Origin: Pictodentalium vernedei
Lineage: Eukaryota > Mollusca > Scaphopoda > Dentaliida > Dentaliidae
Assembly (NCBI GenBank): GCA_031216915.1
Contig: CM062288.1
Coordinates: 181,314,596-181,378,595, forward strand
Direction: 5' to 3'
DNA: 64,000 nt
Below the pieces are notes generated by a model. It did not search any database, was not told the origin of the DNA, and saw nothing but the letters and a program-made list of their open reading frames with translations. Made by a program: the position numbers and the translations under genes. Shown here one piece after another: positions 40,120-50,560 of the stretch. The stretch's first letter is position 1. Each line of letters starts with the position of its first letter.

Positions 40120-40170
40120 CAAACGAAAGCAACAGACAGCTCTGGGAGCTGTCTGTTGTTTTCGTTTATT
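40118..40170. repeat. Short palindrome next to the MITE
   Basis: AAACGAAAGCAACAGACAGC and its inverse GCTGTCTGTTGTTTTCGTTT around TCTGGGA. A near-perfect 50-bp hairpin, possibly the remnant of another MITE. Confidence 0.85.
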
Positions 40171-41776
40171 AAAAATTACAGAAGGAAACTTGGCTTTTTA
40201 TGGCAAGCTAATTAGAAGCAAGCACTTCACAGATAATCTGTCATTAAGAATATCTATCAATAACACACCAACCAACATTAAGTGTCCACTTTGTGGCTCT
40301 TTGTTTAATGAATGTGTTTTTACACTAATTTGCAAGTTTTTATGCTGTCCAGGAACAAAAGTTCAGAAATCTCACCTCCTAGATTTTATATTAATGGCAA
40401 GGATAGTGTCTGTATTATATATCACGATGTACACACTGTTCATACAGTGAACAGAAAAAAGTTACAGAATACAAAAAGATGGTAATATGCCGTTTTGTTT
40501 ATTTTTAATTGGGCTTCAACAGAGAAAAATAGTCAAAAGTTCGAACTGATTGGAGGAAAATTGTAAAAAAAAAAATGTATATTTTTATACTACTCTACAG
40601 GAAAATGCCCAAAGTTTGGTAAATAATGCAATCGTCGATGATACAAAATAGTTAACATTTCGAAATTTCAAATTTTTATTTGATATTTCCGTACCCTTAG
40701 TGTTAAATTTACTGGCAAATTTATGAAATTAAGGGGAGTTAACTTTCGTGTAAATCACCCTAATGACGGAAATTGCCAGCCATGTTTTTACTTTTGAAAT
40801 ATCGAGTTGCGTATTATTTAAAGAAAAACAAAAACTGCTGATAAATGTTATATGGGATATAAAGAATACAGTCGATTGAGGAAGAGTGGGGAAGTGAAAC
40901 ATGAACTTTTCGGCAGCTAAATGTTACCGTATATGAGTTTAAACTGGACGTTAGAGAACTTTTGTCTCCCCAGATTTAATGGCGATCCAATAATTAACTA
41001 TATGAACAGTAGTGCATTAAAATTATGGGAAAGAACGATATCTTAGATAAGCCTCCTTACTTCACACGTTTTTAATAAAAACGATAAAGCCACTAAGTGC
41101 TCTGCGAATATTCTGATAGCATCTCCCACGCGCCTGTTTACATTGAAATTATTAAACGACAGCCGATAACGCACGCAATATCAGTTTCTACGCAGATAGC
41201 CAACACATTTAAACAGCTCGGAACGAGCAGAACCCATTTCATGTCGACATTGATAATCTTCTTTTAGAAAGTACCCGTATCACATGGACGACGGGGCGGG
41301 TGGGGGCTACACTGGAATTTATTAAATGGGCCAACCCAGCACTCAACCTCCCCTAGAAAAAAATGAACATGTGCAATCAAACCGAACCTCCTGATACCTT
41401 TACCCAGGGTCCGTGTATTCTGAGGTAAACAATCATGTTTTGGGGAAATTTAGAGTGTTGGTTTATGATCAGCCCGCTGGAATCGACCCTCGGCAACCCC
41501 GTCCGTGAATAAGGAGTCAACACCTAAACATCAAAACCATTGCATACTGTCGTAAAAGATGGTTGGAATCTAACATTTTAGATAAAGTTCTCATGATTAC
41601 CTGTTCACTGTCCTTATACGGAAGTACGTGAAAGTGTGAAACGAGCTGGCTACGAGGAAAGTGCTGTGGTTGGTCTCGGACCAGGAGGAAACAATCATGG
41701 TTTGTACGAATTTAGAATGTTCTTATTTTTCTGACACTTGGTTATCTTAAAACTCTATAAACTTGCTGATTTCACT
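40171..41776. other. Unassigned 1.6-kb region
   Basis: An 86-codon frame at 40190 contains IKCPLCGSLFNECVF, too short to assign. Otherwise AT-rich with no repeat partner noticed. Confidence 0.4.
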
Positions 41777-42560
41777 TACTGTACGACCGCCGTGGACTGG
41801 TCACTTTCCACGGGTGGGCAATATTTCCACGGACGGAATAATATTAGATTCAAAACACTAATTATAGGAATAATCATCAAAAATTTAATTAACGAAGCAC
41901 CGGGTACAATCCGGTGCTTCATTAATTAAAATTATCCTGATAATGGTTTATATCTTACCTCCTACAAGTATCTGGGAATTTCATTGGTTCAAAGACGTCA
42001 CATGCAGACTGCATATAAAACCATATACTGCCTATCAACATCAATATACGCTGACAGCTATCGGTAATCTCTCCTTTGTTCATTGATTATTCAAAATGGC
42101 GGCAGCCGATAAACGCTTCAAGTTGAATGATTGAGTGTTGGAAGACCATAGTTGGTCTGAAGTGCAGGTTAGACAACTTAAAAGGCTTCATATTCTGTGG
42201 ATGTGTGTCATGTTACCCTCGAAATGAAACTGTATGAATTTGCCTTGTTACAATTTATGGGAGAGTGCCTGTAGGCACTCTCCCGTAAATTGTAACAAGG
42301 CAAAGACACGTGAACACATTGTTAGAATTCTCTCATTTAATTTTGATCGCTGTTGTTATTAGTTCTGTGCATCGATGCAGCAGTCGGTAAAATATATTCG
42401 TTACACAGTTTGTTGGTGGCCCAATATGGTATATATATACCATATATACCATATTAGGCCACCAAAAAACTGTGCAGCTAATATTATTACCTGGAAAACG
42501 CATGCGTGGACATCAATGACCACACGTGGATTACGACCAGTCCACGGCGACTATACTGTA
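41777..42560 (+). mobile_element. TA-target MITE family C (copy 2), split by a Helitron
   Basis: The ends CGCCGTGGACTGGTCACTTT and TTACGACCAGTCCACGGCGA are near-perfect inverted repeats with TA beyond. The central palindrome ATTAACGAAGCACCGGG and CCGGTGCTTCATTAAT lies at 41890-41930. The Helitron occupies 41953-42481. Confidence 0.9.
41953..42481 (+). mobile_element. Non-autonomous Helitron (copy 2)
   Basis: It starts TCTTACCTCCTACAAG after A and ends CTAA before T. It aligns end to end with copy 1 at roughly 90-95% by eye, including both hairpins. The loop of the terminal hairpin is longer here (ATATGGTATATATATACCAT insert), itself a small palindrome. The flanks rejoin into family C sequence. 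Confidence 0.9.
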
Positions 42561-44160
42561 CTGCCAATCCTCCACATCAAACACATGTCACGGAAATTAT
42601 TCAAATCTACATTATTCGAGACAGATCACAGACATGCATGTACGAGCACACCAAGGATCGCCTTGGTCCTCATCTTCATGCATGTGTGCGATCTGCCTCT
42701 AATAGAGGATTTAAACTGATGGCTCAAACAGTCCCGTCCTTATATCAAGAGATCCATTGAAAAACAAACTCACCAATATTTATTGTCTTAGATTAAACAA
42801 AATAACAATCAATTTATGAATATCTCGTGAGGTTCGTGAAAAAAAAATACCATAACATTAAAAAAAAAAACAAAAACGTTTTCTTCCAAATATTAAAAGC
42901 ACTTTAAAATTCCAATTTTTTTTTAGAAATAATGCGAATTATGGTGACGATGATGATGGTTGATGTGAATGGTGTCAAAGTGAAGAAACAATATGGTTGC
43001 TAATACGGTAAGGGCTAGCCTTCCGGTTGGAAGATGGTCGAAATATAGAAGAAATAAACAGTACTGGGTGAAGGTGTGAATGCAACTAAATTTGATTACA
43101 TTCGTGGAAAATGTGTTTACTGCATTCCTGTATATCGACACACTTATGTGTCTCAAATTCATTGTTCAATCAAGTAACATGTCGGCAGAAAACAGTGGAA
43201 TGGGCACGCGCCCCTGTGTACCCACATCTGGTTCCGCCGCATCAGACCGTGCATAATGCTTACAGTGTGGCAGTTTATCTTCTATACCTTTAGTTTCTTG
43301 AGAGCGATGTTGTACGAGTGATGCTAAAAAGAGATAAGAGAGGAAAAATAGAGAAATCGCAATAAAATAAAACGATCGGGTTTTTCGAACATCACTGGAT
43401 TCTCAAATAGGTTCATCCTGTATTTTATCATCGTTAAGTTTATGTAAATTGAACATTATCGTCACAAAATATCCGACTAGGACCAGCACCTGTGCATTAA
43501 AAAACATTTAAATCTAAATATTCCCGAAAAACGATAAAATGTTCGAAGTGCGAATTGGACACGTAGTGTCACGCATCGGAGGCTTTTTCTCTTTTTGTGA
43601 ATCACGTTATCTGATGCCGATCTGGTGTACAGCAGAAGTCAAAATACGCTGCGTGGATAAAGTTGGTACCTACTCATTGGGGAGCTACCATCAATACCTA
43701 CAACCAGAGGGAACGCTTGAAACTCGAGATTAGGTAAACTCTAGGGAACACAATGAAAAATATCCATTCGAGTTAAATGATGCCGAAAAACTAACTAAAA
43801 CACAGTTAGTCGTGGTTTTGATATCAAAATTATTTAAAAGTACATTTTTGTAACTTTTGTTACTTCAAAAATATACGCCTTTATTCTGATATCGCTTACC
43901 TTCGACCTCAGCGACCTGTCGATTAGGACACGGTTAACGGTTAACTGCAACGACTTACGCATTACAGCGTCGGCACACATGCAAGAAGACTGCAGTTTTC
44001 GGCCTGTTGGCAATGATTGTCGCTCACCTTAGACGAAACACGCTTTGGCCATTTCAAACACGCATTATGGGATGGTCACATCATTATAAGGGTATTTAAC
44101 ATGTTCTTTATATACATTCTATCCATATCATTCTACAATAAGGCCTAAAAAAGTTAAAAA
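42561..44160. other. Unassigned 1.6-kb region
   Basis: A-rich runs at 42838-42880. Frames of 60-115 codons show no motif. A 64-codon frame at 43539 (RIGHVVSRIGGFFSFCESRY) is unassigned. Confidence 0.4.
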
Positions 44161-44533
44161 TCTGTTTCTCAGACCCTCCCGCATGGTACTTTTGGCTACC
44201 GCGTGCTCTCTTCTTATAACCAATGCAAACTTTAAAAATGAAAATGAAATTGTTTATGTCTGATATTTTACCCAAGTTAATAAAACTGATAAATTTGTTC
44301 CTTGAGTGTAAGAAGGCTTTGCAATGCTTTAGCATTGCAAAGCCTTCTTGCACTCGAGGGACGAAATACATCACCAACCCATGCTATTCCGTATATTGTG
44401 AGGCATAAAGCATAAAACAAACCAAGAACATTAACTTTTGATGGCAAATGAAATAATTACAATCATAAAAATAGAATAAAAAAAAAAACGCCCGCCCGCA
44501 TGCAATTTAAAAAAAAAATGGTCTGAGAAACAG
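44161..44533. mobile_element. Possible MITE with 14-bp TIRs and a central hairpin
   Basis: CTGTTTCTCAGACC (44161-44174) and GGTCTGAGAAACAG (44520-44533) are exact inverses. Between them, GTAAGAAGGCTTTGCAATGC pairs with GCATTGCAAAGCCTTCTTGC (about 44308-44353). Target duplication not identified; single copy here. Confidence 0.5.
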
Positions 44534-45220
44534 AAGATCTACTTTGTGGGGCCTAAAGGGGATATTTTATTCGGAAAGCATGAACTACGTATCTTCTTAA
44601 GTCATTAATTCACACTGAACTTTGCTATCCAATGCGCAATTTCTGGGTTTAATCTCAAGCATGCTTCACACGTTGCCTATCTTGTCCTCAGCAACGGTCT
44701 AACAGATATATTGATCAAATTTCTCTGTATTCATCACAATTGGTCACGAAAATATATTTATTCGTCTGTTTTGATAACATTTATTCTTTTACTACATACA
44801 AACGTACATTTTTATTAGAAATAAAAATGTTTGATGGAAAAAAACCCACTCACATCTGATTGTTACCATCATCTATTTAAAGAGACTAATTTTTGATAAT
44901 GCACTCCAACTCGGACACGTGTACTGTTGGCCTATTATACCTTCACAGCAGAATGCCCCCATACCCGATAGGTGATGGATAGATAAGAGATGACGAGATA
45001 TTGTGTGGTACTTTCTTTCAAATTCATTCGATCAGTTTCTGTTTATTTACAGTTGCACTTGCACCATTATAAATGTGTATTTCTGAAGGGTACGGCTTTA
45101 ATATAGGCATTGCCTGTTCGCCAAGCCCCATTTCAATGATGAAATAAAAATACTGTTAAAAAAATCCATTTAAAATATCGAAAGCATATTCCTGAGAACA
45201 CTATTTGAAAGGCATAGTTG
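44534..45220. other. Unassigned AT-rich sequence
   Basis: No frame or repeat partner recognised. Confidence 0.4.
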
Positions 45221-45224
45221 TCAA

Positions 45225-46020
45225 AACAGAACTTTTAGCTATGTGACCTGGACCTTTGATTTGTAATTGCAAACTTGATCAACACTATTTAGGACTAATT
45301 TATGACGAAAGAATTACATGTGTTATTTAAACAGCTGTGATACCGGGCGGACCTAAACATATAGCAGCTGAAGGGGCCTCCTTGCGCTTACCGTGTCATG
45401 TCGAAAATGAAGATAGACAACAACGAACTCTTTACTACTACTATCCAGTTCCCCTTGGCTTGGGAATTTGACAGTGCTTTAAACTCCACCTAAAATTCTG
45501 AAATCCACCTAAAAATCGGTTGATAACGAAAGCCGAATAAGGAACTGGGAATAAGTAACGGTTGTCACGCCCATAACTTATTGATATTGTGGCCTTGACT
45601 TATTGAATTGTAAATGCAAAACTAATCAGACCCCCTAAGAAACCAAGATGTGTTTCAAGTTTGGCACTGTAGCTTTAAAATTTACTAAGATATTGTGCGG
45701 ACATATATGTGTATATATATATATAAACAAAGCGTAAAAAACATGCGAATAGACAAACTAGCAGTGAATTTACAATTCTTTCGCTTATTTGATGGGATTC
45801 GCTCCCAGTTAAAATATTGAAACTGTGATTTTCAGAACACTGTCCTAAAAAGGATTAATGTCAACACGGAACTTATAGATCCTGTAAATCCTGTGATCTT
45901 GGCTTCATACAAATTTAGCTGCCAAAACAAATTCATCAGAACCCCCTTTTTCCACCCAAAATAAATATGAGCAAAGTAAGTATGGCCACTGTAGCTTTAA
46001 TGAATTCTGAGACATATCCA
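45225..46020. repeat. Degenerate interspersed repeat, family K, several units
   Basis: Three diverged units share the order ACCT(T)TGA-like start, TAAATGCAAAACTAATCAGA, CCAAGATGTGTTTCAAGTTT, GGCACTGTAGCTTTAAAATT and ACTAAGATATTGTGCGGACA (45240-45360, 45590-45710, 45830-46020). Another is at 48255-48400. Such GACCTTTGACCT-type repeats are common in marine invertebrate genomes as I recall; their origin is not known to me. Confidence 0.55.
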
Positions 46021-46267
46021 TGCGCAAAATAAAAAACGAGAAAGTTGAAGACAACTCACACCGGTTGGATTATTTTGTAAGGAAAGAGGTCTCAAACGTT
46101 GCTGTCAACAGGGGAATAGGCGAGTGTTTTTTGTATTTAACACTTACGCTGCCGAAAGCGACTATTATCACCTATTTTATGATGATTATCTGTACGTTTT
46201 ACAGGCCACTTTAGGTTGTAAGATTAATTTATTACTGATTCTCAATTCCAATATGGTGTTTACACTC

Positions 46268-46392
46268 TAAAATCAGTTGGGTTAAAAACAATCCAAATCA
46301 GCTGGGCTGAGTGAATATGAACCCAATTAGGTTCCTATTTACTCAATCCAGTTAATTTGAGTTGATTTTAAACCCAACTGATTTTAGTGTAT
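46268..46392. mobile_element. Palindromic MITE, family G (copy 2, complete)
   Basis: ACTCTAAAATCAGTTGGGTT and AAAAACAATCCAAATCAGC pair with TTAATTTGAGTTGATTTTAA and ACCCAACTGATTTTAGTGT, and the middle TGAATATGAACCCAATTAGG is also paired. Almost the whole 125-bp unit is one hairpin. Confidence 0.85.
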
Positions 46393-46906
46393 TGTGTTGC
46401 CTGCAAGTGATGCGGTCCGTATCGGATCGCCGTTGGTGGTCCGGTCCAATAAATAGGGGACCTATACGAGACTAGTACCTGGGTATGAGGTTGGGTGTTT
46501 CACCACTGGGCCGATCCAAGGCGGTCCACCGTAGTGTTTTCGTTTTATTTAACTAATATATGTCCTTTTTCACGCCTTCCGTGTATGTATGCAGTGGTGG
46601 AGGAGGGGTGACTGCAGTTTTTTTAGTAAATATTAATCATGTGTGATAAACTGCGAGCACAATGAAGAATTCTTTAAAGCATTGTGTGTTTGCAACAAAC
46701 AGGTCCGGGGAGAGGGTGGGGGAGGGTAGTAACACCGGGGCCCGGAACTTTGGCCAGGGCCCTACAAAGTTTTGGCTCCTGTACCAAGCCTGGGCCCCTC
46801 GACCCCCGAGCGAGAAACAGCAAGAAAAGTTGTCGGTCGTATTGGAATACTAGTTGTCACTCATGTAAAGAAGGAATGGGAGTGCTCCGAGAAGATGCTG
46901 AATCTG
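46393..46906. other. Unassigned sequence
   Basis: GGTCCG-rich words near 46400-46450 and a G/C-rich stretch at 46700-46810. No gene. Confidence 0.4.
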
Positions 46907-47108
46907 TTAACCCTTTACCTAACATGAAAAGCAGACGACACTTGCAAAAATAATTCTTGAATAACTAATTTTTTTCATTTTTTGTCTCAAAAACATAGGT
47001 CATAACCTATGTTTTTGAGACAAAAATGAAAAAAATAATGAAAATTAATTGGTGATTTTTGAGAATAGCGCTGGCCGGTTTTGGCCGTTACGTTAGGTAA
47101 AGGCTTAA
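46907..47108. mobile_element. TTAA MITE family A (copy 6), palindrome core deleted
   Basis: TTAA 46907-46910 and 47105-47108. The ends are intact, but the arms meet at CATAGGTCATAACCTATG; about 45 bp of the usual core (GACCCC to GGGGTC) is missing symmetrically. Confidence 0.93.
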
Positions 47109-47149
47109 TAGACTGTCATCTTTATACATACGCACTAGATCCGGTATTA

Positions 47150-47665
47150 CTCGGGTTTCCTAAACATTTGTGCATTAGCGTATAAGTAACCACAAACTTA
47201 TGATAGAAAAGGGGAGGCATATGCAACCACCCATCCCCGTAAGTGAAAGCTTATGCGCGGTGTGCGGCTCAGGTGCAGTGGAAGCAGAATGGCACTTCGT
47301 TATGGAGTGCGGTGAATATGCATCTCTCAGAGAACATGCATTCAACAAATTTGAACGTGAATATCAAGAGTTTGTTGAGATGGACAGATCCGAGAGATTC
47401 ATATTCCTGATGAGAAACAATGTGCCACAGCTGTGCGGTATCATCTGTAATATGACCCAGCAATTCTTAAAACAACGAGAACAAGTTTTGTCAATCTGAC
47501 ACCAAGAAGTGACATTAACAATATTACATTACAACCACTATAAGCCTTAATATTTACGTTTGTCATTCGGAATTAGTATTGTTTTAAGTTTCTATTTATG
47601 TTGATTTTGTATATACAAAGCAATCTGCCTTTGTTCTGGTGTATTTGCTTAATAAATATGGAGCC
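47150..47665 (+). mobile_element. LINE 3' fragment with zinc knuckle, sense
   Basis: The frame from about 47185 reads ISNHKLMIEKGRHMQPPIPV then CAVCGSGAVEAEWHFVMEC (CCHC-type knuckle) and runs to TGA at 47497-47499 after FLKQREQVLSI. The upstream part is missing. Related to the fragment at 18458-19192 and to the LINE 1 C-terminus (LEIEKGRHHKP). Confidence 0.8.
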
Positions 47666-48254
47666 CAAAATTCCTCTCCGGGGGCCTAGTAACAAGCGAA
47701 TTTTATAACTTCTTGTGGCTCGTGCTGACACTGAGTGCAACAAGGTGCCATCTGCAATACTTTAGCCCAGGGGACGATATATTTTTGTATCACATATGCC
47801 TTCATTCGTAGTGGGCAGGGGTCTTTCTTCTGAGACGACACAGATCTTAGACTGTGAAGGAAGCGTGTTCACAGAACTAATCTCCTACTTATTTTACAAG
47901 TTAAGTTGAAAGGTAAGTCCAAAAATGATCGTTGTGCTCTGAACTACCGATAATTTGACACATTATAACCGCCTCGGTCCAGCTTGTCTATGTATCGGTA
48001 CTAAACCTGACCGAGCCAGCTCATTTATGTATCGGTACAGCAGGGTCCGATCCCGACAGTGCTCCAGTCCTAGACCGGTACCGGATCAGTATTTTGCGAT
48101 TCGAATCGCTGCATTGTTGCCTATTTATTAACGGCCAAATATTTCCCTGGGCAAAAAATTATACGTAACGGATTGAAATGGTTAAAGGGAATGAAGTATT
48201 TATGTTCTTTTCATATTTATTTCTATGACTGATGCAAGTTCTATAAAATGGAAA
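47666..48254. other. Mostly unassigned; TATCGGTAC-rich block
   Basis: GCAACAAGGTGCCATCTGCA (47739) is shared with 52257. At 47985-48090, repeated ATGTATCGGTAC and ACCGGTACCGG words suggest the end of a DNA transposon, unassigned. Confidence 0.4.
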
Positions 48255-48545
48255 AATCTGTTTTTCAACCTCCGCGACCTTGACTCTTGACCTGTAAACA
48301 CAAAACTGCTCAGAAATCTTCAGGACCAGGTTTATAAACCAATTGTGGCAATCGTTTCCTGAACGGTTATCGAGATATCCCACGGACATGCAGACAGACC
48401 TGCGACTACACCAATTGCGACATTTGTATCCCATTGCCTAACGTGGAGGCAATATCCAAAAATGAAAATGTTTAATTGTTTAAGAAAATACTTTTGAAAG
48501 TGTTTTCTGCCAATCGTGTTTGGTAAAGAGTTCATGACGTGAATT
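48255..48545. repeat. Family K repeat and decayed family A end
   Basis: GACCTTGACTCTTGACCTGT, ACACAAAACTGCTCAG and GGTTATCGAGATATC represent family K. 48440-48545 (GCCTAACGTGGAGG to GTTTGGTAAAGAGTTCATG) keeps the outline of a family A MITE whose hairpin is lost. Confidence 0.4.
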
Positions 48546-48599
48546 CTCTTATTCAGAAGAAATAAAGAGTGTTCCGGGAATAAATTCGCTCTCAACGTT

Positions 48600-49033
48600 T
48601 CTAGAACAAAGTTTATGTTGTTCAAGCTGAGGTCGCGATCCCTGGAGCTGAGGCGAAAAATTGGGAAAGACGGTGAAAGGGAGTGCCAGATGTGTAACTT
48701 GGACATGGTGGAGACCCTGGAACACTTTCTTCTAGAATGCCCAAAGTATCAGTCTAAAAGAATGAGATTCACTGGGAGTATAATGGGGAAGTGGGATGGG
48801 AGAATGAAGGACATGTGGTTAGGGGGAGACTCAAAGGAGAGGGTTAATATGCTAATCGGAGAGATTGGGAAGAATGGGACAAGGGATATCATCAAGCAGT
48901 TCGTCTCCGAGTGTTGGGAGGAGAGGAGAAGCGTGGGAATAGGGAGGCAGTTGGGAGTACAGGGGTAACAATGGCCTTCTCGTCCGAGAACCGCGACAAA
49001 TCAGCGGCTGGCCAAAGTGTTATTATTATTATT
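48600..49033 (+). mobile_element. LINE 3' fragment of a third family
   Basis: A 117-codon frame contains ECQMCNLDMVETLEHFLLEC, a C-x2-C-x12-H-x4-C knuckle, then PKYQSKRMRF and TRDIIKQFVSECWEERRSVG. The 3' end has a (TTA)n tail at 49019-49033, common in I/Jockey-group LINEs. 5' truncated. The A/G-rich codon use differs from the fragment at 47.2 kb. Confidence 0.75.
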
Positions 49034-49370
49034 ATGTTCTTCCTTCGTCATATTTGTTTATACAAGTATATTCAGCGACAAGAATATATCTGTAACGCTA
49101 TCTATCCAGACGCCTCGAATTGTGCTGTCTTATATACAGCGAAATGAACAAATCTTTCTTGTATTTATGAGGAAGTTCACTAAAGGGAGAATCTCCAGAG
49201 TCCCTAGTTTATATACAAAACGACTTCAGTAAATTAGGTAAAAGCTCCCTCCAGACCTAATTTGCTGCACGAGAGTCACACGAAAATGGGAGCACCAATC
49301 TGGCGTAAAAACAATGGCTGCCGACCCAAACCACGCTCAAATTAACATTGCTAAATTCGAGGCTAGACAG

Positions 49371-49455
49371 AACCTATGTTTTCGAGACAGAAAATGAAAA
49401 TAATGAAAATTGAATGGTAATTTTTATGAATAGCGCTGACCACAGTGTCAATGAC
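49371..49455. mobile_element. Family A MITE fragment
   Basis: GAACCTATGTTTTCGAGACA, AAAATGAAAATAATGAAAAT, TGAATGGTAATTTTTATGAA and TAGCGCTGACC match the right arm only. Confidence 0.75.
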
Positions 49456-49818
49456 GCAACAGGCACGTGTATACTTCAATTAAAAAATCACTTCGATTTA
49501 TAGAGGATGAAAAATTGATACCCAGTCCTATACCTACTTACCTCTCAATCCAATGCTGTGATTCATGCCGTCCACACTCATGCACCGAGCCTCTGAACTG
49601 TAAAAAATCATCGTTAATATTACGAAGGAAGTAAATCTAAAGCTAATGACCATTACAGCTCAAAGTGCCATCATATACAGTAAAGCAAAGTCTTTCTTTT
49701 CAATGAATGGATTCAAATCTAAATCCTGCTTTTGCAAAATAGCGAAAAATTCCTTGTTTTAGAAGACTCGATTTTTAGGTACTCCAATTAATTTCTCTAA
49801 CCTGTAGCCGTATGGTTG
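49456..49818. other. Unassigned sequence
   Basis: No feature recognised. Confidence 0.4.
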
Positions 49819-50063
49819 TACAGTACGGCTGCCGTGGACTGGTCACTTTCCACGGGTGGGCAATATTTCCACGGACGCACTGATATTAGATTCCAAACAC
49901 TGATTATAGGAATAATCATCAAAAATTTAATTAATGAAGTACCGGGTACAACCCGGTGCTTCGTTAATTAAAATTTTGCTGATGATAATTTGTATTACCT
50001 GGTAAATGCATGCGTGGACATCATTGCCCACGCGTAGATTACGACCAGTCCACTGCGACTGTA
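49819..50063 (+). mobile_element. TA-target MITE family C (copy 3, uninterrupted)
   Basis: TA 49819-49820 and 50062-50063. Ends CAGTACGGCTGCCGTGGACT and ACCAGTCCACTGCGACTG. The central palindrome AATTAATGAAGTACCGGG and CCGGTGCTTCGTTAATT is at 49929-49975. This copy defines the empty site for Helitron copy 2. Confidence 0.93.
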
Positions 50064-50070
50064 TTATATG

Positions 50071-50320
50071 TTAACCCTTTACCCAACGCAGACGATATCA
50101 AAATTTATTATTTTAAATATCATTTTTTCAAATTTTTCAAAAAATTTCAACAAAACCATATCATGTGATCCCTCGTTGGAACGAGCTCGACGAGCTCGTT
50201 CCAACGAGGGGTCACATGATATGGTTTTATTGAAATTTTTTGAAAAATAGAAATTTTTTCAACTGCTGAATTTGCATATTACGCGGGCGGATGCGGTCGA
50301 TTCGTTGGATAAAGGGTTAA
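50071..50320. mobile_element. TTAA MITE family B (copy 9)
   Basis: TTAA 50071-50074 and 50317-50320, 7 bp from the family C end. Palindrome centre GAGCTCGACGAGCTC. Right end GATTCGTTGGATAAAGGG. Full length. Confidence 0.96.
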
Positions 50321-50325
50321 AGGTA

Positions 50326-50560
50326 TCAATTGGCCCACTCTGTATGACAAACCAACAGCCTTCTCTTTAGTGAAGTAAAACGAAATATCAGTCTTTCCAT
50401 TTTGGCTCCAGATCGAGCGAAACAAAAGGATCGGCCTTGGGAAACGTATTTGAATACGATATTTTCACTGTAGTATTTTACGGTAGAGGTACCGGCAACT
50501 GGATTACCAGACTGTTTACCGTATTTTTAACGGGAATCTTTTACATTGTGCATTTCTGTA
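50326..50560 (-). repeat. Second copy of the coding-like fragment and family H foldback
   Basis: 50330-50395 is homologous to 11390-11460 (CAACAGCCTTCTC shared; the minus strand encodes KEKAVGLSYRVGQL). 50455-50555 repeats the family H foldback (TATTTTACGGTAGAGGTACC and TTTACCGTATTTTTAACGGG). The B MITE inserted at the edge. Confidence 0.5.
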
